Origin: Symsagittifera roscoffensis
Lineage: Eukaryota; Xenacoelomorpha; Acoela; Convolutidae
Reading direction: 5' to 3'
NCBI RefSeq assembly: GCF_963678635.1
Contig: NC_087065.1
Location: 39,989,430 to 40,053,429, forward strand
Length of the DNA stretch: 64,000 nt
The position numbers were made by a program, and so were the translations under genes. Numbering within the stretch: position 1 is the stretch's first letter; every line of letters starts with the position of its first letter. The notes under the pieces were generated by a model. That model saw only the letters and a program-made list of their open reading frames with translations. It ran no database searches and had not been told where the DNA came from. Positions 1 through 10,233 of this stretch are shown in pieces.

Positions 1-1
1 T

Positions 2-892
2 CTGATACGGATTAGAAACCCGTACCGGAAGTATGTTAAGAGACCAATTAATAGGATAATAACAGACGAAAACAAGGTACCAATTTTTTTTGGATAGAAA
101 AGTAAAACTACAACCAGGACAAGCTGTGGTAGCAATTTTTAGAATGAGAAATTTGAATTCGTTAAAAGATAGTAAACAGGTTTGCTTAGTACAGAATCCA
201 AATAGTCAGAGTTCGGTGATTTTAGGCCGGAGCTTCTCGGTAACGCGAAACGGACTGTGTGTCAGTGTTTTGTTGAACACACTGGACACCACGGTTTCAA
301 TCCAGCGTGGAAAGAAGATTGGCTACGCTTTGCAGATGAGGACCGACTATGAGGAGACACAAAACTTGAAGAAACATAGTTTGAAAGACTGTCCTTATCA
401 TGCCAATAAAGATAAAATTTTAAAGAGGATTAATGAATTAAAATCTATTCATAAATTGTTTTCAATGAAATCCGAAGCGGACGATGGCTTATCATGCTGC
501 TCGAATTTTCCGGAACGCCCCTCGTCATATGAACTAGAATCTGACAAACCGGTTTTGCCAGAGATAGAACATTTAAAAGGGAAAATAGGTGAGGGAGATT
601 TCGAAAAATTGCGGGACCTCCTAAATCGGAACGCTGATGTATTTTCAAAACACAAGGCGGATATCGGTTGCAGTAATTTCGTCGAACACGAAATCGAACT
701 AGAAGAGGGCGCCGTTCCCCATAGGGAAGGTGCAAGGCGAATGAAGCCACACAAATCGGAAGCGTGCCGAGCGGAAATAGAAATGTAGCTTGAATACGAC
801 ATGATAGAACCCTCGAAATCGCCATGGGCTTGCGGGGTAGTAATGGCGAAAAAGAAAGGGGGTAGCTTAGATTTTGTTGCGACTTTCGTTAC
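2..892 (+). pseudogene. pol: Pol: protease-RT connector and RT N-terminus (broken)
   Basis: Coding begins in the frame starting at base 2 and moves to the frame starting at base 3 across a T8 run (84-91). The frame is then open from 90 to a TAG at 786-788 and continues in frame to about 870. The product is the linker between retropepsin and RT, followed by the start of the RT: DVFSKHKADIGCSNFVEHEI is the usual Gypsy block before the fingers, and after the TAG comes PSKSPWACGVVMAKKKGG, the SPWA-KKK motif of finger 2. A second frameshift near 866-872 shifts coding into the frame of the next segment. No true start codon is expected, because this is internal to a gag-pol polyprotein. Confidence 0.85.
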
Positions 893-1903
893 TTGAACGC
901 GGTAACGAAAAAAGATGCGTACCCGATACCGCGACTAGACGAGAGCCTATCTAAGCTTGGTGATGCCAAGTTCTTCACCACATTGGACTTAGGTTCTGCC
1001 TTCTGGCAGGTCCCTCTGCGGAAGAAGGACAGAAAGAAAACTGGGTTCGCGTGCGAATTGGTATTGTACCTGTGGAAGAGGATGCCCTTCGGCTTGTGCA
1101 ATGCAACGGCCACTTTTCAAAGACTGATGGCTCAGGCTTTGACGAGAGTGACCAAGAAGTACGGGAATCTCGTGATGTGTTACGTGGATGACGTAGTCAT
1201 AGCGACACCGACCCTGGAAGACCACATTGATAGGCTCGATGAGGTCTTTGGATGCATGAAAAGAGCAGGATTGAAGTGCAAACCATCGAAATGTGAAATC
1301 CTTAGGGATTCGATAAATTACCTGGGAAGAATGGTGGATAGGCATGGTGTGAGGCCAGACCCGGAAGCAGTGGAAGCAGTGTTGACATGGAAAGCTCCCA
1401 GAACGGACACACAGCTCCTGAGCTTCCTAGGGTTTGCCAATTACTACCGGGAATTCATAAAAGGATATGCGGACAAGGTATACCCGATGCAGAACCTGAT
1501 GCGCAACAAAGGGAAAAAGTTCGAACGGAACGATGAGGCACAGGTTGCTTTCGAGAACATAAAGCGGGAACTGTGCGAAGCGCCAGTGCTAGGCATGCCT
1601 ACAGAAAAGGGCATGTATGTTCTTGACACAGAGGCATCGGTAGTGGCCATCTCAGGAATATTGCATCAAGAGCAAGAATGGAACGGAAGAACAGTTCTCC
1701 GTCCCCTTGCATACGGCAGCAAGGTCTTGAGTGACACAGAGATGAAATATGGCGCACCAAAAGCAGAAATGTTTGCAGTAGTCACCTTCGTGGAAAAGTA
1801 CCGTGCATACTTGGGGAGCGCTCCCTTCAAGTTATGCGTGGACAACAGAGCGTTATCCTGGTTGAAGACCTACTCGATGGATCAGAGTTATATTGGTAGA
1901 TAG
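893..1903 (+). pseudogene. pol: Pol: reverse transcriptase and RNase H
   Basis: RNA-dependent DNA polymerase and RNase H that would copy the element RNA into cDNA in the cytoplasmic particle. The RT shows FTTLDLGSAFWQV (catalytic Asp of motif A), MPFGLCNATATFQRLM (motif B) and YVDD at 1181-1192 (motif C, two catalytic Asp). The thumb has SFLGFANYYREFI. RNase H follows with YVLDTEAS, a conserved Glu in PKAEMFAVV, and VDNRALSWL. Gypsy elements normally have TDAS at the first position, so here the first RNase H catalytic Asp is replaced by Glu. The frame ends at a TAG (1901-1903) inside the conserved YIGR block, and homology continues straight through it. The nominal start at 893 is only where this frame opens after the upstream frameshift. 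Confidence 0.95.
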
Positions 1904-2296
1904 ATAGTAAGATTGGATGGCTACCATATGATAATCGAACATAGGATGCTTGATAAACACCAGAATGCTGACAGCCTCAGCAAGAAAACTGAGTTCTATG
2001 AAAGATTGGAGCAGAAGCAGGCCAATCAGGCGGAAATAAAGGAGGGATTCTCGTTTCTGGGCAAAGAAACTTATGAAGCGCTTCCCTTAACGAGATGGTT
2101 GGATAAGTCTGGACATCCAATTCCAGGGCATCCTGAGTTACCTGTAGAGAAAGCAGCCGAGATAAAGATCCTATCCAAGGAGGACCCGGTCCCCTTGGAT
2201 CTGTTGCTGCGCTCGAGTCTGGTCCAGCAAGAACTCTCTCGCATGAACATAAACAGCCTCTCATTATTGGATAGAACGGTGCAGGTCACACCCTAA
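1904..2296 (+). pseudogene. pol: Pol: RNase H C-terminus and start of tether
   Basis: This continues the previous segment in the same frame after the TAG. RLDGYHMIIEHRM and KHQNADSLSK are the last RNase H blocks (the ADSLSK motif contains the final conserved Asp). They are followed by a charged tether (RLEQKQANQAEIKEG) and a region rich in Leu, Glu and Lys. A TAA at 2294-2296 interrupts the frame, and the next segment continues in the same phase, so this is a point lesion and not a natural end. Confidence 0.88.
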
Positions 2297-3703
2297 GTGA
2301 TGCGGATGCTGAGTGGATTGCTAGAAAGAGAAGTGACCAGAGATGACCCCGAGTGGACAGCAGCGGTGGCATCGCTAACAGTCAGTGAGAAGGTGAAGAT
2401 CATGCCGTCCAGACGACAGCACGAAGAGAACGAGAGGGATTGTAGGACAATAGTTCAGCAACTAGTATCCTCAATACCCCACGAGATTTTAACCAGTACT
2501 TCTTACGGACAGAAAGAACAAGGGGGCAGCAAGCGAAAGAAAACCGTCACCTTTGTGGACCAGGATACGGAAGGTGAAAAGGTAGAACAAAACCTGCTGC
2601 AAGACTATTTGTCCGGGGAGACAAATGATGAGAAAAACCAGCGATCACAAGATCAACACCCGGGAATAGAAAGTTTGTCCGGGGAGTCTGAGATAGACGA
2701 GAAAATTCCTGATGAGAAACAGGACCTAGAGAACAAGGTTTTGTCCGGGGAGTTCAGATGGATGCGAAGAAGGCACAGACATGATCTGGAGGAGCGTGCA
2801 GTCTTCAGCACAACCTCTTCGACGGATGACGATTCCCGAAACTCAGGAATGGACACCTATTCAGACAGGAACTCGAACTCGGGATCAGAACTGTCAGAAC
2901 TAGCGATACACACACTACTAGTGGAAACTCGGGCAAGGGACCTGGACAGAGAGGTGTACCAAGATCCTGACAGCGATCGCTACCTTATACCAAGCGAAAG
3001 AGTCTTTGACAACGCAGCGGATGACTTGAAGACAATAGCGGTATCGAAGCGTTCGATAAGTCTGTTGCCGCAGAAAGAGGTAGTCAGGACTGATCTTCGG
3101 CCGTTTAAACAAGAAACACAGCCGTTGGCGAAGATTTGGTGCGTTAAGATGGAAGAAGACACACACCAGCCCAACGAGCTGAATAGTCAGATGAGGGTCA
3201 TGAAGACGTACTTAAAGGCGAGATACAGACTCTCGGACCTTCTAAGGGCGCAGAGGAATGATCGCATGACAAGCAACCTGAAAAGGTGGATCGAGAATGG
3301 TTCTCCGGATAAAGGGGACCTCGAGGAAGATAGTTATCGCATCCTGAGACAATACTTCATGCAGAAGGAAGGGAGGCTATATTTGAACAAGGACGGGATT
3401 GTGGCTTGCAAAAGAAGGGAGGAAGACAGAGTCCTATACAAGCATAAAGCGATAGTGTTACCGCAACTCTATCAGACAGAGCTATTATTCAGGTCACATG
3501 ATCAGATGGGCCATCAGGGGATCGACAAGATATATCAGAGGATCCTGAAGCGCTTTGAGTGGCCTGGGATGAAAAAGGCATGCGAGAAGTGGGTAACAGC
3601 ATGTCTCTCATGCCAACAGGTCAAGGATCCAAGGAAGTTGCGATTTCCTTTACAATCGATCGAGTCGTCTGAATTCAACGAGGTGGTGCAGATAGATCAC
3701 TAA
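2297..3703 (+). pseudogene. pol: Pol: LSGE-repeat linker and integrase zinc-binding domain
   Basis: An open frame of 468 codons in phase with the previous segment. The first two thirds is a long, acidic, Ser- and Arg-rich linker between RNase H and integrase, much longer than in typical Gypsy elements. It contains three LSGE peptides encoded by an identical 12-mer (TTGTCCGGGGAG) at 2609, 2675 and 2741, exactly 66 bp apart. Near the C-terminus is the H2C2 zinc finger of integrase: RSHDQMGHQGIDK supplies the two His and TACLSCQQVK the two Cys, with FEWPGMKK between them. The frame ends at a TAA (3701-3703) directly after QIDH, which carries the first Asp of the integrase DDE triad. Confidence 0.92.
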
Positions 3704-4414
3704 AAGATATGCATGACAGACAATGGTTATAATCAGGTGCTGGTCATGATAGATCATTTTACGAAGTATGCAGAGGCCGTGCCCTGCATAACTGCCTCGG
3801 CGGAAGAGACATGCGACCACCTGATCAATACGTGGATAGCAAGACATGGTTGTCCGATGACGTTTCAATCGGTTAATGGAACAGCTTTCGTAGGAGAGCT
3901 TACGAAAGAGCTTATGAGACGCTCACAGGTCGCTCAGGCTCACTCCACGACATACCACCCTCAGACGAATGAATTAGTGGAAAGACAGAATAGGACGTTA
4001 GTGTCGATGCTGAGAGTATATTGTTCCAGGTACATGACCGATTGGGACAGATACCTTCCACAGGTGATGGGAGCATATAACAGCACGCAACACTCCACCA
4101 CCGGAGTCAGTCCACACATGATGCTAACTGGACACGAAAAATCTTTACCCTTAACCTTCTTCTACCCAGAGTATGAGGGAAAGAAAACGTCCCCACAGGT
4201 CTACGTGAGGGATGTGATCAGACGCCAACAGGAGTTGAATGATTTGTGTAGACCAAATACTCAGCAAGCACAGGCAAGGCAGAGGAGAAGATTCGACAAG
4301 AAAGCAGCTGGTGCAAAGGCTTACTCGGTGGGAGACTACGTATGGGTATTTCAGAACGTTATACCACCGAAAGGGACGAAAAAGCTCCTAAAAAATGGAG
4401 GGGACCCTTCATGA
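3704..4414 (+). pseudogene. pol: Pol: integrase catalytic core (dead)
   Basis: DDE-type integrase core that joins cDNA ends to chromosomal DNA. Visible blocks are IDHFTKYAEAVP, ARHGCPMTFQ, HSTTYHPQTN, VERQNRTL and AYNSTQHSTTGVSPHMMLTG. The first Asp (QIDH) lies just upstream of the stop at 3701-3703. The second catalytic Asp, expected in the SDNGTAF block, is Val here (SVNGTAF). The Glu of the VERQNRT block is present, though the Gly before it in related elements is Glu. With one of three metal ligands lost, this copy cannot integrate on its own. The frame runs into TGA after a slip in the A6 run at 4390-4395, where homology passes to another frame. Confidence 0.93.
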
Positions 4415-5313
4415 TTACAGAGGTGCACCAGGAGGGACGCTTTTATAGACTGAGTACTGGCCGAGCCGCCCACTACGAGAATATCAAGCCACACAATCCA
4501 TCGACAGAAGACTGGTGTATACCTGCAGACATGGAAGAAGGGGATTATCTCATGATGGATCCTGCTTGTGAGGTCAATGAAAAGGGCACCAGGGAGAAGA
4601 ACGATGGAAACGAAGTCGTAGAGGAAGGTACGGATACACCGCTGGACCTGGATCCAAACGAGGAGATTCAAGCGGACGATGAAACCTTACCCTACGCAGA
4701 GGAAGATTGGCAGGATCCCGAACAGACAGAAATTCCCAAGAACTTGGAACCGGATCTTCCGTTCACGATAAAGACTCGGCAGAAGGACGGGACGAGACCA
4801 AGAGAGAAATACAATCCTTACGGTGACGACTTTGTAGTGGATAGGATAGATCTGAAGAAGATAGTGGAGGAAGTAGTGGGTCTAGAAGGAATAACTGTGT
4901 CACAAGACATTGACATAGTCGATGATCACGACGATGAGTGGGTCGAAGACCGGTCGAAACCCGAGGTAGAATTCGACGACGAGCAACAGCAGTCATATGA
5001 ACAAGACTTGACGAACCTGCGCGTCTTAGAGTGGCTGAACGAAATGACCTCAGATCCTGAGGAGACCATCGTCACGATTCAAGACGTAGATCGTGAAAGC
5101 ATGAAATACATCAAGACCGAACGAGATGATCCTTCCTGGGCTGCCCAGGAAGGACAACTACTCATTCCAGCTTCTAACCTTGACTTGATACCCGGTATGC
5201 GATCGACGAGGACGTCGATGGATATTTTTGTCCGGGGAGTGGGGGTAGGACTTACCCACACTGAAAATTTGATAATAAAAAAATTAAGAGTAGCAAGAGA
5301 ACAGGAGACTTAG
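4342..5313 (+). pseudogene. pol: Pol: integrase C-terminal domain and long acidic tail
   Basis: After the A-run frameshift the conserved integrase C-terminal small barrel continues: KKWRGPFMITEVHQEGRFYR and GRAAHYENIKPH match the GPF/Y-type module of Gypsy integrases. The true continuation begins near 4390; bases 4342-4389 are overlap with the previous frame. Downstream is an acidic tail of roughly 280 residues with no domain I recognise (clusters such as DIVDDHDDEWVED and VEFDDEQQQ). A further copy of the 12-mer TTGTCCGGGGAG sits at 5228-5239, read here in a different frame (FVRGV instead of LSGE). The frame ends at TAG 5311-5313; coding resumes in another frame about 35 bp later. Confidence 0.85.
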
Positions 5314-5348
5314 AAGCAGAGACAGGCGAAGAACCTAAGAAACCTGAC

Positions 5349-5848
5349 ATGGGGAGGGTAGTTGAGTCATATTTTAACTTACTAAATGAATATTCAAGTA
5401 ACATAATACTAACAGACAGTGATTTTATACTCACAAATAGAACATGCGCGATAGCAATCACGGCAGACATGAGTTTTAGGACAGTGTTAGCGGCAGATTT
5501 TAAGAGAGAATATAAAAACATAGAGTTCCTGTGGAAGCAACGACCAGGAGAAGGGGCGTAGCAGCCTTACCTCCGGCGGCGTCACAGATACCGGGAAAAT
5601 ACCTATGCTTCTTGGTGACGAGGGCGACGGAGAAGCATCACGTGGACCCAGAGAACCTAGTCTTGTCCTTAACGAGGCTGAGGGACTTCCTCGTGGAAAT
5701 GGACGTGAAGGAACTCTCGCTTCCAGTGTACGATCCAAACAGAGGACGACTGCATCCTCGGGAATTGTACGCTCTTGTACACGTGATATTCACTGATACG
5801 AATATACAAGTATATCTACATAACAAATATTACTTAAGTATAGGCTGA
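5349..5848 (+). pseudogene. Macro-domain-like segment (ADP-ribose hydrolase fold), frameshifted
   Basis: Two overlapping frames (5349-5561 and about 5555-5848) together describe one domain split by a single-base shift near 5552-5560. The order of blocks resembles TARG1/OARD1-type macro domains: an N-terminal strand with NIILTDSDFI and TCAIAITAD, LAADFKREYKNIEFL, then VAALP, a strand YLCFLVTRATEKHHVDPENL, the helix LSLTRLRDFLVEMDVKE, the strand ELSLPVYDPNRG, a helix RELYALVHVIF and a last strand IQVYLHNKYY. In the family this fold binds ADP-ribose and TARG1 removes it from acidic residues. The canonical Gly-rich loop reads PVYDPNRGRL here, so catalytic activity is not assured. It may be the last pol module or a separate protein. 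The assignment rests on pattern recognition, not on a search. Confidence 0.6.
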
Positions 5849-6246
5849 GTGACGTGCGAGAGGGTGTTAGGCCAAAGACTAAGTTGTATGTAATATGTTA
5901 TGTTATATTATGTGATGTTATGTGTTAGGTTATTAAGATCACGGGTAAGTAGGGGTTAGTGACCATGAACAACTGAAAGACGATCATAGGAATAGATCCA
6001 AAGTTTGGACTGTCCAATCTTAGGTCGAATTCCCAAATTTTCGAGACCGATTCATTTTAATAAATTTTAGGATAAATATCTTTTTATCTGGACTGTTTTT
6101 AAGCAAATTTTAACGATATATGTTGAGGTGAGACTGACAAGTGTGATATTTGTGACTTCTTTTCTAGATCCTGATTGATCATTTAATTACTCACTTGAGT
6201 CAAAACCTTGGAATCGAACCGAATCAAATCAAATCTGAAGATTAGT
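5849..6246 (+). other. Intergenic segment inside the element; candidate intron 5945-6167
   Basis: No coding frame. It starts with an AT-rich stretch of GTTATG-like repeats (about 5888-5935), then GGGTAAGT with a strong splice donor (intron start at 5945), and later a pyrimidine tract ending TTTTCTAG at 6160-6167. That would give a 223-bp intron just ahead of the first ATG of the second coding block at 6247. This is the place where a spliced subgenomic RNA for the downstream block would be expected. Splicing is inferred only from the two consensus sites. Confidence 0.4.
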
Positions 6247-7350
6247 ATGGACAATTTCAACTTGGATGAATTGATGAACCTGGCAGAGGCATATGTAGGA
6301 CCGATGATAGATGCGATCTATCGTCGGCTGATCGATCGAGACTTTGCTCTGGAGGACCCAGAGGTAGTCATGTTGCTGACCGCCCTGATCAACATCTTGG
6401 GGCATGACAACCGTGGAGACCGCCCCACGGAAGTCCTGTTGATGGCAGCATATGGAGAAAGGGGAGTACTAGACCGCCCGAACATGATAGTGATGAGGTG
6501 GAGAAACGGGGCTCTCTCAGGGAGTGACTTGGCGAATGAACCTGGATTGGGAAGTTCTAGGACTTACCAACCAGGTGAGATGCCTATGCTCTCCAAGCCC
6601 AAACCTGGGCTGACGAGAATGCATCAGGAGATGAACAGCGAGGCGGCCTCGTCTGGTTCACCACTGAGAGCAGCTGTGCCACCAAAAAGGGCGAAAGTAG
6701 GACAGAAGGTTCAGACGAACCAAACCATGCAAGATCTGGATGAGATGAACGATGAACTGAAAAGTACGAAGAAGGAGCTGGACGAGATGACCAAAAGTAT
6801 AATCCAGATGGAGGAAGATCGAGACATGTGGAGAAAGTTGTTCGAAGACTGCAACAAAAAGCAGGGTCAAGAAATTGAGCGCTTGAGGCAGGACTACAAA
6901 GAGCGATCGGAACAGATGGCGTTGACAACGGCCGTGGAGAAAGTGATACCTGCAAGGAATATTCCTCGTGGGCAGTCCCCGATGGAGCTCTTGACGCCTC
7001 GGGAAATGAGTCAAACGGAGACACGGCTCCCAGCAGAGACAAATCGAGTAACAATCCCGGATCCTAGTGACACCTTGGGTGACCCCGTCGTGGAACAGAC
7101 AGTGAGGAAGCTGATAGAGACAGCTGGACGACTGGTCGCTAACAAGAATGCGCCAGGTTCCGGGGTGACTGCACCCTATGGAACGATTGACGACACAGGC
7201 AGAGTACGACTCTCCCAGACCGTGATCAGACAGGGGATAAGTGACGTGACACCACTCATGGGGAGCTCGAGGGCCCCAGAGAAAAGAATACGGAAGATGC
7301 CAGCGAAGAAAGTGTCTCGCATAATAGACGTGCAAAAGAATAATCACTAG
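6247..7350 (+). pseudogene. 3' block, part 1: coiled-coil protein (Gag/structural-like?)
   Basis: The first ATG of the second coding block is at 6247 (MDNFNLDELMNLAEAYV); the frame is open upstream to 6208 but without an earlier ATG. The N-terminal 90 residues are helical and hydrophobic, followed by a Pro/Ser/Gly-rich stretch with a basic patch (PPKRAKVGQK). About residues 165-240 form a coiled coil (LDEMNDELKSTKKELDEM, then MEEDRDMWRKLFEDCNKKQ). A polar region and a basic tail (APEKRIRKMPAKK) come next. A TAG at 7348-7350 ends the frame, but the same phase stays open and leads directly into the SGNH domain, so the two were probably one protein. I recognise no family; a self-assembly role is a guess from the coiled coil. 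Confidence 0.6.
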
Positions 7351-8658
7351 AAATATAATTTCACGGGAGTTCCGGAGACAGATCCGAGGGCCTGCTTCAA
7401 TCGAGCGACTTGGAGCCCGGCAGTAAATCTGCAGCAACCACCACTCGGGACATCTCATCTGATACTGGGAGACAGCTTGGTTAGAGTGCTGTCGAATTTG
7501 AGAACCTCGTGGGTCACCACGGTGATGGCCTTTGGAGGCGCGACGATAGCCCAGTTATATCGAATGGTGGAACTGATGAATCCAGGGAGGATCCCCAATG
7601 TGATGATCTTAGTTGGGACGAATGACATCTCCAGAGGTTCAGATGAGCAGGAAGCACTATGGGAGTCAATGATGGTGTGTTTGTTTACTACCCTCTGGCA
7701 GAAATTCAATTGCGCGGTACTGACCGTTTGCACTGTGCCAATGAATACGAGAAGCCTGACAGCATCAGGAAGAAGGCACAACGAGGGAGTCGTCAGGTGG
7801 AATAACATCCTGAGGAACCTCGCAAGTCGGAACGCCGGAAGAATGATCCTCATGGACATCGAACATGAGTTGAGAGCTATGGATCAGGCCAGACTGACCA
7901 CGGACGGCATCCACTTCGACAGTATCGAAGGACAAGCTTGGTTGAATCGAGTATTCCAAGAGCGGTTGGACGAACTAGAAGCGGAACTCTTTGACACAGG
8001 AGTGCTGAAGGAAGAAGGAACAGCGAGTGACGCGGTGATTACCACCTTTGTGCCTCCTAGCCTGGAAACACGCTTGGGTAGGGTCCCGGCCGTCACGAAC
8101 TACAGGCAACAAAGCTCCAGCGAACCAGGTCAAAGGACAGACGTACAGGATCGATTGGGAGAAGCACCGATGAGGAGGACCATCCATCCTAGGAGAAGGA
8201 TAGGACCTGTCAACCCAATCGAAGAGACAGCCGGCACGTCTAGATCGGACACTAGATCGGAGACGACAAGTACCCGTCGAGAGGAGAGACGTCCGGGCAG
8301 AGGCTCGTTGATGTGGTCAAGACCCATACCGTCTCCCTGGCATGTATATAAAGACGAGCTGATGAAGCTGGATCTCCAGAGGGTAAGTTTTATTGAAGAT
8401 GCAAGGAGGATGCTGAATGGAGCGACGCTATCCGTCAGCAGATTGTACTCGATAACCGGCGTAGACTGGTTGATAGCCGCTAGCATAAATTTCAGCTCCA
8501 CGACGGCCCTGAGATTTGCTGACCTAGAGGGACTGCCCTCTAACAACACAATGGGACCAGTGAATGCGAGACCATTGCAAGATGTGAGGTTGAATCATGA
8601 TGAGGGGAATCGTGAAGAGAGACCAGGAAGATTCCTGACGACAAGAGCGCCGATTTGA
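7351..8658 (+). pseudogene. 3' block, part 2: SGNH/GDSL-type hydrolase domain
   Basis: In the same frame as the coiled-coil part, separated only by one TAG. All SGNH blocks are present in order and at normal spacing: block I LILGDSLVRVL (Ser nucleophile, 7468-7476), block II FGGATI (oxyanion Gly), block III LVGTNDIS (oxyanion Asn, around 7612-7626), and block V DGIHFD (catalytic Asp and His, 7902-7913). Such enzymes hydrolyse carboxylic or acetyl esters. The domain spans about 190 residues, followed by a Ser/Thr/Arg-rich linker and another folded-looking stretch (FIEDARRMLNGATLSVSRLY). The frame ends at TGA 8656-8658 but the phase continues open into the next part. GDSL esterases are known in CR1-type LINEs and in rotifer Terminons; in a Gypsy element they are unusual. 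Confidence 0.75.
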
Positions 8659-10233
8659 CAACACGTGAAGATATTCAGGCAGCTGACGACACCCCCGGGT
8701 CATGTGAAGGAGAGAATATACCCAAAACTAGTGAATCAAGATGATGATGCCCAAAGATACGGCGGATTGAAAGCGATAAAGAAAGATGAGACCATCTTCG
8801 CCGCCTATGACAAAGCAGAAATGAGGAAGGCCAAGATTATGATAGTAGCGAATTCAGAGTTCGTGTACACCTCCAAGTCTCTGTTTTGGCCGGACGTCAT
8901 AATGTTGGCAGCGGTCGACCTGGACTTACTGCAATCGATATCTCTGGCTATAGGGGTACAAAGGCAGATGGACATGAACCCAATTACGATCGTGTTCGCT
9001 GGCATCAATGACCATCTACACAGTAGAGGTTTTCTGAGCAGACTCAGAGATCCTACAACGGCAGAGAACGCTGTATGGCCAGCGATAAAAGATATCCTGG
9101 AGTCGATGGGTGAAGTGGTGGATGCGACGAAGGAGGGGTCATTCACCAAAGTGACACCGAGAATAGTATTCGCGTTGTCTCCGGGATATGCACATCTCCC
9201 GGATGGACTGAAATTTGTGTATGCGATTGTGACCTTACTTTCGGAAGGAAAATATGATGTGATCATATCAGCCCCGAATCGCATGATAGATATGGAGAAC
9301 CTGAGGCCACTCAAGGCTGAACTGCCTGCAGTGTGGTCAGATATCTCAAACGCGATGAGAGGATTCAAGGACCATGCGCTACACATGTTAGTATTGGACG
9401 AGGTGCTGGGGTTGGAACTGTCCAATTTCAGTCGACAGCTTAAACTGAAACCAGGGGTAGACGACGACCATCGAGTGATCGCGGCGATGTCCAACGACTT
9501 ATGGTTCCGAGCAATGGAAGTAGCAGGTGAAGACACAAGAAGGAAAAATTCACTAGAGACGAGAGCTCACTTGGAGGCGATGGTTCTGAGAACCAAGCCG
9601 GAAGCCAACCAGTGGCTACACCTGAACCCTAGAATAGCGGCATTGGGTGCAGACGCTTTTGAGCAAGGCCCCGTGATGATCACAAAGATACATGCCTACT
9701 TGTTGAAGGAGGTGAACCTGGCGGAAAATGCCGGAGAAAAGACCGCTGAATTTGTGAACAGAATGTGTCAGATTACTCTGGAAACCTTCTGGATCCAGGA
9801 AGTGAAGGGCCAGGGGGGCTTTGAACGGACAGACAGCATGTTGGAAGGGTTGGGAGCCGGATGGACCGCGTCCTTCTTGGCAAAAGTTTACCCGAAAGTC
9901 TCGCATTACTTGATAAAAGAATTCCTGCAAGCAGTAGTGGAAGTATCGATAGTGGAACTAATAGCCTTGTTCGTGACATTTGGGGCAGAGAGTTTCGTGA
10001 AAGGACCGGTGGTACTGCTCACCGATGGAATCCAGAACCTGCGGCTAGATGGACTTCTGACATTGATTGCAATTACCCACGGAAACTTGGGAGGACTGAT
10101 GAAACTGACACGTTGTCCAGAGCAGATGAGAGAGAGAGAGAGTGAGGAACTTAGATATGAAGAAATCCACGGACTCGTGGAACAAGATAAGAGACCTGAT
10201 ACACACTCTTATCCAGTATCTCTTACAACATAA
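8659..10233 (+). pseudogene. 3' block, part 3: second, degenerate SGNH-like region plus unknown helical domain
   Basis: This continues in the same frame after TGA 8656-8658. Residues near the start resemble a second SGNH fold: IMIVANSEF in the position of block I (Ser kept, Gly-Asp changed), VFAGINDHLHSRG in the position of block III (GIND, Asn kept), and PDGLKFVYAIV in the position of block V (Asp kept, His replaced by Lys). It could be an inactive paralogue of the preceding domain or only a chance resemblance. The rest (about residues 230-490) is mostly helical, with a hydrophobic stretch IVELIALFVTFGAESFV that is not convincingly a membrane segment. Coding slips to another frame in the (AG)7 run at 10129-10142; the last 30 residues of this frame are therefore not original. 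Confidence 0.55.

Noticed and set aside
445-825. Minus-strand frames opposite pol (and many others to 15000)
   Set aside because: They mirror well-supported plus-strand retrotransposon frames and have no recognisable motifs.
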